Shown here: positions 45,145 through 56,795 of the stretch, in pieces | Numbering within the stretch: the first letter of the stretch is position 1 | Layout: every line of letters begins with the position of its first letter | Source of the DNA: Siderastrea radians | Taxonomy: Eukaryota; Cnidaria; Anthozoa; Scleractinia; Rhizangiidae | Length of the DNA: 64,000 bases | NCBI GenBank assembly: GCA_964017195.1 | Contig: OZ024887.1 | Location: 64,825,630-64,889,629 of the forward strand | Direction of reading: 5' to 3' | Notes under the pieces: model-generated | The model's database searches: none | What the model was told of the DNA's origin: nothing | Seen by the model: only the letters and a program-made list of their open reading frames with translations | Made by a program: the position numbers and the translations under genes

Positions 45145-45744
45145 ATGCTTAAACAACTTACTTTAGCGTTTGCGACACTCGCTTCCTTTGCAAGTTACGT
45201 AGGAGCACAGTCAATCTCATGTCAACCTTTGACAACATCAGAACTGCAGCTCAAACTGGAATCGTTTGGCGGTTATAACAAGCACTATCAAGCGATCACA
45301 AGAAAGGATGCTAAGAATTTCCCCATCCTTCTCAATCAACCAGCCGCTGGGAAATTGCCTGTGTATAAGCTGTTCAAAAAGCTGTTCCGTGGCAAGAGGC
45401 AGGCCAACTCTTTCCCAGAAACAAATTTCACAAGTGTCGCAAAACGAGGCTCTCTAGACCAATCTGGATACCATCGCCTGTGCACCGAGTGGTCAGCGGT
45501 CACCACGCTCTCAACCGATTATTTCCCGCGCTATCTGAACGAAGTGATCTGTGACAAGAAGGACAACGGTTGCCTTGGTCACGAAGGAGCCTGTATCCAA
45601 GGAAGTTTCGTTGTGAACGTTTTGAAGAAAACAGGTGTATGCGGAGCCGATGGAAAAGAGACCTGGGAACATGTGAGCGAGTCTGTCAGATCGTGCTGTA
45701 GCTGTCGGCTATATCCGGGCTCATCTTTAAGCGGATTATTGTGA
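45145..45744 (+). CDS. IL-17-like secreted cytokine, unit D
   Basis: This 199-residue protein is about 90% identical by eye to unit A: 19 substitutions and a 3-residue gap just before the furin-type site, RGKR at 82-85. All nine cysteines (one near the N-terminus, eight in the C-terminal domain), the FPRYLNEVIC core, NVLK and the terminal SCCSC are kept. Most changes fall in the signal peptide, the propeptide or near ETWEHVSES. The ATG lies two bases after the acceptor CCATAG. This is the most compact complete gene of the cluster, with only three small MITEs in its promoter and intron. The conserved cysteine-rich domain and frame suggest it is functional. Confidence 0.75.
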   Translation: MLKQLTLAFATLASFASYVGAQSISCQPLTTSELQLKLESFGGYNKHYQAITRKDAKNFPILLNQPAAGKLPVYKLFKKLFRGKRQANSFPETNFTSVAKRGSLDQSGYHRLCTEWSAVTTLSTDYFPRYLNEVICDKKDNGCLGHEGACIQGSFVVNVLKKTGVCGADGKETWEHVSESVRSCCSCRLYPGSSLSGLL

Positions 45745-45910
45745 CACTGTTATGTTTGTGGGCAGAAATTATTTCCACCTACACCTCAGTGTTTTTTTTT
45801 GTAATATAGTTCTTGCATCGTTTAATTTGTTTATATCGTTTCATAATACATGAGCATAATGCATGAGCGAAAGGCAATATTTTCAAGGCATTATCAGAAC
45901 ACCTTTTAGT

Positions 45911-46123
45911 AGCCGGCGAGCAAGCTCACTTAGTGTATTATTTGTGCGAGTAACTTGGAGCCGCGATTTGCGAGCCGGCGGGCGAAGCAAGTCGGAGAGA
46001 AGATTGGGGCGAAGAAAAGTTCTTCACGATGACTCGCTTCGCTCAACGGCTCGCAAATCGCGGCTCCAAGTTACTCGCGCTTATAACTCACTAGTGACTA
46101 AGTGAGCCTCCTGCTTGCAGGCT
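45911..46123. mobile_element. Foldback MITE just downstream of unit D
   Basis: GAGTAACTTGGAGCCGCGAT with GCGAGCCG faces CGGCTCGC with ATCGCGGCTCCAAGTTACTC. The outer arms GCAAGCTCACTTAGT and ACTAAGTGAGC pair as well. The centre holds a short GC-rich loop. It begins about 165 bp after the stop codon and is absent from unit A. Confidence 0.75.
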
Positions 46124-46424
46124 TTCCTCTTAGGCCCTGTCCTTACTGACGAGCTTTCCTTCTGAAGACGCATAATTTTTGATTACTTTAGTTTTCAACT
46201 GTCTGTCGTACATTCTAAAGCGAGAGAAAACGCCATTGAAACGAGAACCTTTAAAAACGCTTTCAATACCATAGAAAATAGTTTTAATGTAGACAAGAAC
46301 GCATTCCAGTATATCCGCTTTCTTTTGTCAACTTAGTGTGGTCAAAGGTTAAGTCACACTTCGGACATAGGTGGCCCTCACGGCTGGATGTAAACCAGGT
46401 GTTTGCAACTACTGCTCCTCCCGG
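46124..46424. other. Spacer, partly shared with unit C flank
   Basis: The first 200 bp repeat 40050-40240 with an internal insertion of about 75 bp near 46216-46290. No coding or RNA feature is seen. Confidence 0.5.
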
Positions 46425-46600
46425 GTGGTGCTTAGCGGTACCCATTTATACTCGTGGGTATATAGGAACAATGTAGAGTCAAGTTTCTTGTATAAGAAAA
46501 CAACACCATAATGCAAAGAGCAGATGCTAGACTCGAGCCACCGACCCTGAAATCGAGAAACCGACTCGTTAACCAGTACACCACCACAGTGACTCGTCTC
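46425..46600 (-). repeat. tRNA-derived SINE-like fragment
   Basis: On the minus strand TGGTGTACTGGTTAACGAG resembles a Pol III A box and GGCTCGAGTC a B box, about 45 bases apart. The tail ends in an AT-rich stretch. No cloverleaf with a proper acceptor stem is apparent, so it is scored as SINE-like rather than a tRNA gene. Confidence 0.35.
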
Positions 46601-46861
46601 TTCTAAAGAAACCTTAAAAATATTGGGACACCAGATGACGAAGGATACGCCCTCAAAATTGAAATGACATGTGACAGTATTCGCGCTTCGGTCCAATAAC
46701 CGTGTTAATAAATTGTCAATAGAAGCATAAAATGGAAACCAAAAGAGGAAAAGCCAATTTGTTAAAATGTTAATTTAAATGTCTGTTTAAACGAAAATGT
46801 TTTGATTATGGTCTTAAACGTTCCTATCGAGCAGCAGTTCCTAACCTCAAACGGTAGCACG

Positions 46862-46930
46862 CAACCTCGTCCCCAGGGTCTTCTCTCCTAATCGATTAAT
46901 TAAAGAACAGGATATTTTGTTTCAAATGTG

Positions 46931-46966
<36 letters not shown>

Positions 46967-47068
46967 ACCTGATAAATCAACCAAAATCAGTCTCAAACGA
47001 GAAAGATTTGTCATGATAAACGATTTTAGATAGTTTAGTTAAGGGAGATGACCCTGGGAACGAGGTTG
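46862..47068. mobile_element. 207-bp CAACCTCGT MITE with 9-bp duplication
   Basis: CAACCTCGTCCCCAGGGTC and its near-complement GACCCTGGGAACGAGGTTG form the ends. GGTAGCACG is perfectly duplicated (46853-46861 and 47069-47077). An (ATT)n run (46931-46965) lies inside. It is the clearest member of the family that includes 6202-8418. Confidence 0.9.
46931..46965. repeat. (ATT)n microsatellite
   Basis: About eleven ATT units inside the MITE. Confidence 0.9.
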
Positions 47069-47339
47069 GGTAGCACGTTCCACAGTTTTGGAACAGCTAT
47101 CACACTGCCATACACTGAAGCGCGGGTTTGTTAAGCAATTAAACTTGGATGGCGCAACAAAGCTCCTTATTAGTCACGGCGCAGATTATAGCACCCTGGC
47201 GTCACAGCGGATAGAAGGTCGCGGAGATACGCCCAGCTAAAATTAAGATCCCAAAAAAACTTATGCGTTGTTTCACTGGTAACTAGTGTAGCTCACGAAA
47301 ATTGACGAAATGTGACAAAACTTGGGAGCTTGTTAAATG

Positions 47340-47760
47340 AGTCGAGCACACGCATTTTGCAGTCTTTAGAGATTGGGGATTTGACAGCTGCGTAAGCCAA
47401 ACAGAAGACTTGCATTAATCGAGCCTTGATGAGAAGAAAGCGTGGATGAGAGATTCTGTATTCTTCTTGGATAGAAATTTCCGAATGCGACGCAGAATAT
47501 ACAAGTGAAAGAAGGATGCAGAGCAGAGCTTCGTAATACGTGTACCCATGTCCAACCTGCTATCAAGCCACGCACCAAGATCTTTCACTACCGGAACGGA
47601 AATGACGTTAACATTTATAGCTATTTATGCTGCACGAAAAGGCGTGGATTTTAGCTAGTTGCTGTCTGGTACCAAACGGGATTAGCTCAGTTTTATCATC
47701 CGTGTGCACAGATGCAAGCATTTTGTCCCAGATCGTAAAAAGAAACCCTCGTTGCAGGAA
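47340..47760 (-). pseudogene. Jockey/CR1-type LINE reverse transcriptase fragment
   Basis: Minus-strand frames read DDKTELIPFGTRQQLAK, then VPVVKDLGAWLDSRLDMG, ITKLCSASFFHLY, IRRIRKFLS and ESLIHAF. This is the palm-to-thumb region typical of jockey/CR1-like elements. Shifts and stops separate the pieces. The same fragment, shorter, lies downstream of unit A at 28620. Confidence 0.65.
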
Positions 47761-47820
47761 AAAAAAGAGTGACTTACAGGAAATCTAGCACGAGGCCAGT
47801 TTCGTCTCTTTCCTTACTAG

Positions 47821-48056
47821 GCAATCAATATGAAATGATCAAATACAACAAAAAACTTACATTTTACTCTACTTTCAAAACAGATGTAACTACCTCTAAC
47901 TCACTAGAACTTATTAGAAACCAGAAACATCGGCGGGCAGTAGCAAAACTTAGGGCAGGTAATCATAATTAAAGAATTGAAACTGGAAGACATTCCACCC
48001 CTAAACTCTCTGAGCATCTGAGAATTTGTCAATTCTGCAGCTCAAATGAAGTTGTC
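47821..48056 (+). pseudogene. LINE C-terminal fragment, left half of split copy
   Basis: Parallel to 28770-29020: STFKTDVTTSNSLELIRNQ, then RRAVAKLRAGNHN and a stop caused by a base loss, then RICQFCSS. The match ends where a TIR element begins. The right half resumes at 51146. Confidence 0.65.
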
Positions 48057-48077
48057 TCCCTCTTATCTTACATTATA

Positions 48078-51000
48078 GTCCAGGAAAGTTACGCCAGGAG
48101 GTCAAAATGCTTGCAACAGAATTTTTCTTTTCACAGTTTTTACTTTTGAGACATGTACATTAACATACTAAAAGTCAACAAAAATCAACCCAGGCGAAAT
48201 ACTTAAAAAAAATCAATAGGTTGATGAGCGCCATGTTTTTATGCTAATTAGCCACTTAAAAAAGCTCAGCAGCGAAACTTTGCATTTTTTGGTTACAATT
48301 AACTCTAGAAGAAGAAGGGAGAGGGGAATTGTTGAATTTTAAGAAAACTGGAAATTGTTAAGAATTAAAGAATGTTAAAATTAAAAGTTAAAGTGAATAA
48401 TTAATAGATGGACACCAAAACAGGCAACAAACGAGCCCAAGTGCTCCCGCGTGGGGGTGGTCTGTCTGGAGGTGTGTACATAAATCTTATCCCTCTTTTA
48501 TTTTTTAAAAGTCTTATCCTATTTCCTAAAAATTCACCCATATTGCCCCATTAAAGTGTATGTTACAGTAAGGCATTCACTTGGCTCGATTATGGACCGT
48601 TTTTGACAAAGCTCTGCCAAAAAGAACACACAGCGAAGTAACTAGACTACTAGCCCAAAACACAACCTCTTGGCCTTGTAGCTTGAATAGTACAAAGACC
48701 CCGAGAAGCTTGCTTCTTCCTACAATCAGGATTTGTAGAAAGAGCTTTAGGCTGTCGCGTAAACATGTTACTGCCTTTTCACTAGTGGGACATTCAATTA
48801 AATAATCGAGTGCATTGTACTAGTTACTGTTTGGATAATTCTCCTTGAAACTTGTCCATCGTCATCGCACCTTGGTAGCTGATATTTGTAATTTAAATGA
48901 TATAATATGGAGGAAGCAATGTATCCTCATGTCACAACGTTTGCCTTGCCTTCTAAATTGATACTGTTATACGCACGGTTTCTGCATTGAATCAGTTTAA
49001 TAAATGTATTTGGTTAGTTTAGTAACTGTTATGTGCTCATCATCGTTTTCTTTGCAATATTTTGCGAGAAGGCAGCAAGACACGTTTTCGTCTTTGGAAA
49101 GCAAGCATTCCAATTTTCTTACATGGCCGAGACAGCGTCCTTGACCCAGCTATCTGAATACGTTTATCTGGAGAGTCTCTTCTTTGGGAGTCGGCGCATC
49201 AGTGCAGAAGGGTCATTGCCAAAGCAAACGGGAAACTGCTCGTAATATGCAGGTCTCTGAAGCTCTGCAACCCTTCTGTTAAAGAGAGTACCTACTTTTC
49301 TCTCGTCGGGCCCTCCCTGAAGTACGCTTTTGTAGCCTGAGCAGCCTGACCTCCATTGATACCGAGGTGACGTGGCTGGAGCAGATGCAGAGGAACGCAG
49401 CAAAATTCGTTTGCAACAGCTACAATAATTACAATGTTAGTTCATCTGAACTAGTTCTTTCCCTGGGCTAGGAAGCGCTAGGAGTCAGGCGATTATATAA
49501 TCAAACTGTTTTATTTTATAAGTTCTATAATGGTTAATTCCATGTACGCTTCCTAACTGCATATCTGGCTTGGGTAATACTACATCTATTTGACGCCACA
49601 TTTGCAGTTTACAACAATTTCAGTTACTCTTTTTTTCCAAAATGCATTAGAATGCGGTATTTACTTTCTAGTCAAGTAGTTAGTGCCTCTCTTCAGAATC
49701 AGAAGAGTTCACGTTTTACTGCTGTGAAATACTTCTACCAGTTCTACGTTTTTTACTGCACTGATGGTAAACTGCATTTTCGCACAAACATTATTCTAAT
49801 TCCACGGTATTACTTTCCTCGTAGACTAGTTTTATTGATGTATCAAACGCAGTACTTTTCATTGGAACGCGTTTTAACTCCTATTTTACACCCTTTTTTT
49901 TTAAATTTTAGCTTGAATGGAAATGAGGCGTTGATTTGCACCTTGCTTCTTGCAGCTTGGATATGATAGGTAACGCCCCATTTTATTCCTGCATTCCTTC
50001 TAGACATATTGTCCTTCCTGAGTGCGTAGGTCACTGCCCCTTCTTCGCTTTTTTGGCTAACAGTGACACATTTATTGCGAAGGGTAATAATGTCTTCTTG
50101 CGGATATCCGGGCACATCCTCAGCTTGTTGCGCAGAACGCCAAATTCAATTTCATGCAGCTGGCTGAAGCTATTGCAACTGGAGATCGATGTAGCATAGA
50201 CACGATCGACATGACATATCACGCCTTTTTTAACTTGGTCATACTTCTTGGTTACATTAGATTAGATTTCACGATTTTATATGTTGCTGCAGCTATCAAT
50301 GCACTTCAGAAACGAATCATATTATAAAGGGAACTACAGTTATTCAGTATCTCTGTATAAGCTATAATTGCGGAAACTGACGGTTATCCAGTAGTTCAGC
50401 ATAAGCCGGTCAATCCTCTCATTCTATGAAATGTACTTTGATTGTCAGTCTAGTGCTATTCGTTATACCCCTCCAGATACAACATTGTTTAATTGCCAGG
50501 GATATCGATCCTGAAACCACTCATAACTTGCACAAAATTGTCTTATACAAAGTATATTGTCAACAAGCATTACATAAAAATAAATTTGAATAGCAGGACT
50601 GGCTGGACTTGCACGTCATGCGTGGATAAACTCCGCCCGATCTCCCCAGAACTTATAGCCTATCCTCTGATTCAGCACTATATCAACTAACTCGCCGTGT
50701 TTTTGTATTACAGATCTTGTCATTTGTAATTTGTCATTTGTGACAAAGGATTATAAGCACGTCGTTACATAGGTTACAGTACGAAAACATTCTACCGAGG
50801 AAATAAATGCCTTACACGCTATAAGGTGCTCTTCTCCTTCCATCGGTGAGCGGAAACATTAATTCGCCTATTGTTATTAAAATGTTGAATGCGATTGAAA
50901 TGAAATTTTTCTTGTAAAACATTCTTCGAATACAGCTAATTTGCATAAAAACATGGCGTCTACAGGGAAAAACGATGAAAGAACAAAACTTGGATTTTTT

Positions 51001-51137
51001 CGTATTTCGCATGAGTTGATTTTTGTTGACTTTTAGTATGTTTATATGGAGTCCTTGAATAAAAGGTTTGTGAAAAGAAAAATTATGTTGCAAGCATTTT
51101 GACCTCACAGTACTTTATCGCGATATCTTTCCTAGAC
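48078..51137. mobile_element. 3-kb TIR element, possibly TA-flanked
   Basis: GTCCAGGAAAG and CTTTCCTAGAC begin a long imperfect inverted repeat. Over about 140 bp the two ends share AGGTCAAAATGCTTGCAAC, ATTTTTCTTTTCACA and ACTAAAAGTCAACAAAAATC. Comparison with the LINE downstream of unit A shows where the foreign DNA begins and ends. A TA on each side could be the duplication, but small changes at the junction leave this uncertain. No transposase is recognised; the interior holds a fragment of another LINE. Confidence 0.7.
49260..49535 (+). pseudogene. CR1/jockey-like LINE fragment inside the TIR element
   Basis: One frame reads IDTEVTWLEQMQRNAAKF, then VCNSYN, SSSELVLSLG, a stop, and ALGVRRLYNQTVLFYKFYN. 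This is the region just after RT in many LINEs (LE-x-x-QRRAARFV). It is degraded. Confidence 0.5.
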
Positions 51138-51145
51138 TAATAGGC

Positions 51146-51275
51146 ATGATACAATTAGAACATCTTTAATGGACGATATTATTAGTAAATATTCCGATTT
51201 CGATTCTTTAAATACCCATCAGAAAATCGTATTTCTTTTTAATAGCATTGATGCTATCATTTGTAAAAACTTAGG
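51146..51275 (+). pseudogene. LINE C-terminal fragment, right half of split copy
   Basis: Continues the frame lost at 48056 with sequence parallel to 29040-29170 (TCTTTAATGGACGATATTAT, then TTTGTAAA). The homology extends without coding potential to about 51610. Confidence 0.6.
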
Positions 51276-51610
51276 TTGCTTCATTTACGAAGCTTTTGCA
51301 TTAAGAAATGAATCAACTGGTATAACTGACCTGGTATAACTGGTATACAGCTTCGCTAATTATTGTATAGACAGGGAATCTTTCTGAATTGTATCGAGTA
51401 CAGTTTTAACTGTTTTACAAAACCATGTAGTTAACATCGGCCTCTCATCATGGTCATCGGTGTAAGGCAAAATGAAATTTGGTGGAGTAAATTGCAACTG
51501 TAAAGCCATCCTGTGACTGCTTTAAACGGGGTCACAGATTGAGCCATTGTGCCTTAAGTAGGTTAAGAAATTGTCTATGATAGGGACAGCGTTTACGAAG
51601 CTAAAGCATT

Positions 51611-53129
51611 AAGCGTCGGGCTTTTTTTTTTCTTTTTTTTTTTTCTTTTTTTAACTCTCTTAGTTTTCCAGTGGGATATCCTGTTGAAACACGCTATCTC
51701 GTGTGTGATACGATTACTTACATAACAATGTCAACGTTTCGGACTCACTGCCTCATAGCTTCTAATCAATCACATAATAAGGGTCAGGTGTTTCATTGAA
51801 ACAGAGCTAAATGAATGCTGAAACGCAAGTTAATCCCGCATAATTTTCAAATTCTTTGCATGGTTTTAATTATTTCAAGACTTCTACCAAGAGTGCTTAA
51901 AATCAAAATTCGAGATGAGTCTCAAATTTCATTTTGTAAAATACTTAAATATAAACAGTAGTATGTGAATGTACTGCTGACAAGGTTTCATTTGAATGAT
52001 CACACCATAGGATTTCATCCTATGGTGTGACTCAGAAGTAAGAATCACCTTCATGTCTCCATAACTGACTCTGGGAGTGAAAGGGTTAAGGCGGCTGCTG
52101 GCTTTTGTTTTTATTACAGCCAATTCATAAATACCACAGACCTAGGTTGCAAGAATTGGAATTAAGGAACACGGGACACACGGCTTGTTCATAACCTAAG
52201 GAAACTTGCCAAGCGCTTAGAAGTTCTTCTGCACTGAAGAGTAGTGAACGCGTGCAGTATAAAGTCGGCTTTCTCCAGTTGACTTTTCATTTTACCAAAA
52301 ACCGGCCAGTATGTGAGAACCTTTTTACAGCGTACAGAAACAATCGCTCAGAGAAGATGCAGCCTATGTACAACATGAAATTTTGAGGTAGCAAACAATG
52401 CAGGCATGTTTAACCAGAGAAGAACTGAAAAAAAAATGGTGCGGAACTTTAGAGAAGTAATAGTTTTAATTCAGATACAACCCGTTTAATGAATTAAGAA
52501 AAGTTAATTATGCAGCCATTTGCACTTCTCCTCTACTCTTCCTGAAATGCCGAATGCCTAGGAGTGCCCCTACCTACTAATCTGCACGGCATTTCATAAA
52601 AACTTCCTCACTCATTCCCAATTAAAATGGGCCATTCGGGTTGAAGAAATCGTAAAAATTAAAGTCTTTCCAATGACGTTTTAGAGGAAGTTATCAATAC
52701 CCAACACGTTTCAGTGACAAAAAACGGAAGAAATTAGCATATACAGTTTTATCGTTTCATTTTTATGAAACTTTTTGTCGCAGTGGGTGGGCATCTTTAA
52801 AAAACTACTTTTTTGCCGTGGTCTTTAAACAAATTTTCACCATCTTGCGTTTCTTTTAATGAAAACAGCAATAAATTGACCATACAAATAACATGAAACG
52901 GAAGCTATACGTCTTTATTCTTGGCTTATACTATAGTTTTACATTTAAGAGTTTATATTTGAAAATTTCGTATTAAAACGTTTTTCCACGACTTTTTTCT
53001 CTTAAACTCTCTATAGGCGATTATCCCAATGGTTTTTGCCCTTACAGGGACTTCGTGGTATTGTTGATCTTACTACACTGCCTGTGTTTCGTCAGACCTA
53101 CCACAAACAAAAATATTTGTTTTTCTCTT
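51611..53129. other. Mostly unclassified; T-rich tract, hairpin, one repeat
   Basis: A T/C-rich run lies at 51619-51652. CACACCATAGGATTTCATCC forms a perfect hairpin with the bases after it (52004-52032), likely from a short repeat ending near CTGGGAGTGAAAGGGTTAA. At 52483-52595 lies the repeat also seen at 31731. No gene is supported. Confidence 0.45.
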
Positions 53130-56100
53130 GGTAACGGAGGTTTAAGGAATTACCAATCAATGTAATATCAACCATTGCTTTGATATTTTTGGCTAAACCA
53201 GGCATTCCTTTTATTTTTAACGAACAATTCTAAGTCAAAACGTTTTTATTATTCTGTATTTCTATCAAACAAGTAATACTAATATATCTCACCCCAGGAA
53301 ATTATCAAACATATGTATCACAAAACTTGACCTCATCTAGCACGACTTGCGAGAACAACAGCTGCTTGCGAATTGGATTTGGCAAGATTCTTGGGCTCAC
53401 TCCTGCTTTCCTTATGGCTGAATCAGTCTTGCTTCAAGGTGTTTTAGGTGTTGCCGGGTTTGGCTTCATTGTTGGTGAGGTTTTTTTTGTTTTGCGTTGC
53501 TATTGTGAGACCTTTGAATTCGCTTTTCAAACATCCACGCTTTTCTTTGCAGCTTCTCATTCTCGCTTTCGAGACTTTTTATTTTCTCGTGTGCAATTCC
53601 CCGACTGATTCTCTTTCTGCCTCTTGCACGCTTCGTTGCTTTTTTGAAGTCCATTTTGACTACAAGTGCTTCCTGGCCATGGGAACCCTCAGCTTGCCTA
53701 GACGTCTCCTTTTCTATATCAGCTTCATCTTCAAGTAACTGGAGGAAACCCTCCAGAAACTGGGAGGAGTTTGCTTTTTCCTTGCTTCTAGATCGTTGCA
53801 CCTTTTCTCTGTTTTCCTTTCGCTGTTTAACTCTCGCACTTTCTGGCAGAAGGACAGTGGGCTATATGCGGCACGCTTGTAAACACTCTCTCTCCCGCTT
53901 CAAGAATGCTTCATCTTCAGTAGTCAGCCTGCTTTTTTCTTTTACTCCCTTTGAAAGTCAGCCCTAGTTTTCTTGATTTTCGTTTTGGTCACACCTTCGC
54001 GTTGCAACTTTCTCTGTCTGTACTCTCAGATCTGAATTTCACTACGCGTTTTTTGGAGCCGTCTGTAAGAAAAGAATCCACCTACCTCTTCACATGTTGC
54101 ATCTAAATCGAGTGAGTCTTAGGACATATAATCGGGATAGAAATAATTTCAATAAAAATAACAACAACGACAAAAAAGAAGACAAAAATCCAGGGAGTGT
54201 CGGCTATTGAGATGTTCTTCTCAGATACAATAGACATTTTCGGCTTGTTGTCCCTTTTTGTCCTCAGAGAAAAGTTCAGTTAGGACTAAATAACTTCCGT
54301 CACCTGAAATCGTTATCTGTCACGTAAGGCCATTTTCTCATTTGCCTTTTTGAAAATACCCTTTAAATAGCTACGAAAAAAGACACAAGCGACTTACCTT
54401 TCTTTCTATGTCAAAAAACACGCCAGCTAAGCCACAGAAAATAAAACTTTTGAAGAATAATGAGACAGCACTGATATTTTACGACATATGGGCCACAGGA
54501 AGCCAAAAAAAAGCCAGTTATGCTGTAAAATCGAATCCAAATTAAATGCGTGACCTTTGATTTGGTGTGTATTAAGTTACTGTCTATAACTATTGACCTT
54601 GTGTTTAATATTAACAGAGATTGAACAATGCGGTAACGGAGGTTACTGGTAACGCAACGTAACGGAGGTTATTCTTTTGCACCTCTGCGCTTCGTTCGTC
54701 CTTAAAATTCAACAACTTGCTTATGAATAAATCGTTACAACCGACAAATACCACGGTAACAATGGTACGTAGAGCAAAATTACAGAACGGATTGATCAAT
54801 GTCAAAAAATCGAGGTAACGGAGGTTATTCTCTTATCTATAACCATTTTTCTGGATGTGTTGCAGTGCCAATAGCCGTTTTTCATCTGTCAATGTGGCAA
54901 AAGTTAAGAAACGATTCAGACGTCTCACAGGGGTAATAACCTATTCAGTCGGGGGAACAAGTACCTCTTTTGGTCAATTTTCGTATCTATGCCCGACGGG
55001 GTCCGAAGAAGCTCCGATTTATATTGTCCAATCAGAAAGAACTACGAACTCGCGCGCAAAAATGAAAGGAGTGTTTTCAAGTTTTAAACATGGCGTCCCT
55101 AGCACGGAGGAATCTGCAGGCCATAACTTTACTTCCAGACATGCTTTGGCAGTATCGGCGAGAAGTTTGGCTGTTGGAAATTCTGAAATTTATGCCTTAC
55201 TGTTGAATAATGGTTAAAGATAGTTTGTGGAAGCTTAATTGGTTACACAATTAGATTGTTCTTCATTAGCCTCGCCGGGGCGCAACACTGAATTAAAAAA
55301 CCATTTAGTTTTTACGGCTTTCCAAAGCACGTTAAAAGATCCGATAGAAAAGAAGGTTACCTGATCTTAGGTAAGACAGTTAAGCTCGGGTTAAACGCGG
55401 TTCACTCGTGGTTTTGATATCATTCAAGACAGGTTTCCACGAAGGCGCGAGAAAAGAAATAATTAAGCCTATATTAAAAGTGCTTCGAACTGTATTTACA
55501 CCTCGCTGATTACTGTGATGAAGCAAGTATTCTTCACGAAGAGAAGAGGGTTTTAAAGTATTTTTTCCCGTCCTTATTCACATTAATGCATAACCTGAAG
55601 AAAAAGTTGACTTAACGGAGTGGAAAACAGCTGATTGCATGAAAGTTTTCTTGCACTTAATACCGGCCAGAGAACAAAGTAATTCTCTATTTTCAAAGTT
55701 TTAAAAGCCTTATTAACTCTGTGTTATTCCCAATGACCACTACTCTAATCCAGGTTAATTTTGTACTAGAAAAAAACCGCTGAAATAACGCGCAAATCAG
55801 AAAGCAAGAGCTAAACTTGTTGTTTCCTCAGCCGTCCGCATGTTGTTTTGATTCTTCTTGCAATAACTCTCAACAGTTTGTTAGTGTTAGTGACTTCGTT
55901 TATGACCAACAAAGAAACGCCTTCCAAGACAAACACATCTGTAATTTCTTTATTATTGAAGCCCAGAAGGAATTCACATTGAAGAACCACAAGAAACCCA
56001 CAAATTCCGACCTGAAACTGAAGTATTATTATACGGTTCTAGCGCTCATTATTCTTGGTTTCAAGACAAACTACTGCTCATTTGCTCAAGCATTTTGCCA

Positions 56101-56795
56101 TAAATACAAAACTTAAAGCAAGATCAGGCAACGTTTTGATATCGCTGACATCATTATCGAGACTGAAATGGTGATAAAGTGAAAAATTAAAAAGAATAAG
56201 AATACGAATCTGAATCCATAAGCGTGCCAATCAGTCGGGTCCAAACATCGGATTACGCACGGATTTAGTAAAAGCAGGACGGCGAAATCGTTGTCGTTGA
56301 TAGCAATCTGTTTGTTGAGAGGCAGTTTTGTTTCCCCATCCATTCCATGCTCAAGATATTTCAGAGACCACTCGTTCAGCCGACTTATGGACTTCATTAC
56401 AGTCATTATTGGCCCTTACCTGTGCTATGCGACCCGTCACAAACAATTCTTAAAAAAGATGTCATCCAAATTTAAAAGCGAGTAGGTAGTTGCCCTGATA
56501 AATATTTTCAAACGGTCTGCTTTTTCTTCCACGTTGAGAGCTAGCCGCCTTTCGAAGCAACAGAATAGACTGGTCCTCGGGTTAAATAGGTTTAAAAATG
56601 GAGCCCTTTTTGGTATTTCACTCGAGGTGATCGAGGTCTCGAGGATTCATATCTGAGTGGCCCACTGGCCAAATGCCGAAAATCGTGGGCTCAGTCTTTT
56701 CTCGGAGAAAAGATTTCGCCATCAAATGGCGCTTGTTCCCTCGACTGTATTACTGTTATTTTACACTTGCGCTAGTCAGGTAACGGAGGTTATTC
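53130..56795 (+). repeat. Dispersed direct repeats of GGTAACGGAGGTTATTC
   Basis: The 17-bp word occurs exactly at 54814-54830 and 56779-56795. Variants lie at 53130-53146 (TTTAAG ending), 54632-54647 (TTACT ending) and 54659-54674 (missing the first G). All five are in the same orientation; I did not find the complement. Three lie within 200 bp of each other. Spacing is irregular, so it is neither a satellite nor a CRISPR array. Confidence 0.6.
53466..53945 (-). pseudogene. Basic coiled-coil protein remnant, unknown
   Basis: On the minus strand LTTEDEAFLKRERECLQACR is followed by a stop and then ESARVKQRKENREKVQRSRS. An acidic segment follows, then a coiled coil, IKSLESENEKLQRKAWMFE, ending QKKPHQQ. 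The charge pattern is like N-terminal parts of cnidarian repeat-encoded proteins, but I cannot name a family. It has one in-frame stop and no conserved catalytic domain. Confidence 0.35.

Noticed and set aside
46425..46600. Possible functional tRNA gene on the minus strand
   Set aside because: A- and B-box-like words exist but no acceptor stem or anticodon arm forms; scored as SINE-like.
55090..55206. ATG in good context after AAAC (38-codon frame)
   Set aside because: Too short and without homology; could be a first exon, but no donor-acceptor pair supports it.
53130..56795. CRISPR-like array from repeated 17-mers
   Set aside because: Spacing is irregular (25 bp to 2 kb), only five copies, and the genome is eukaryotic.
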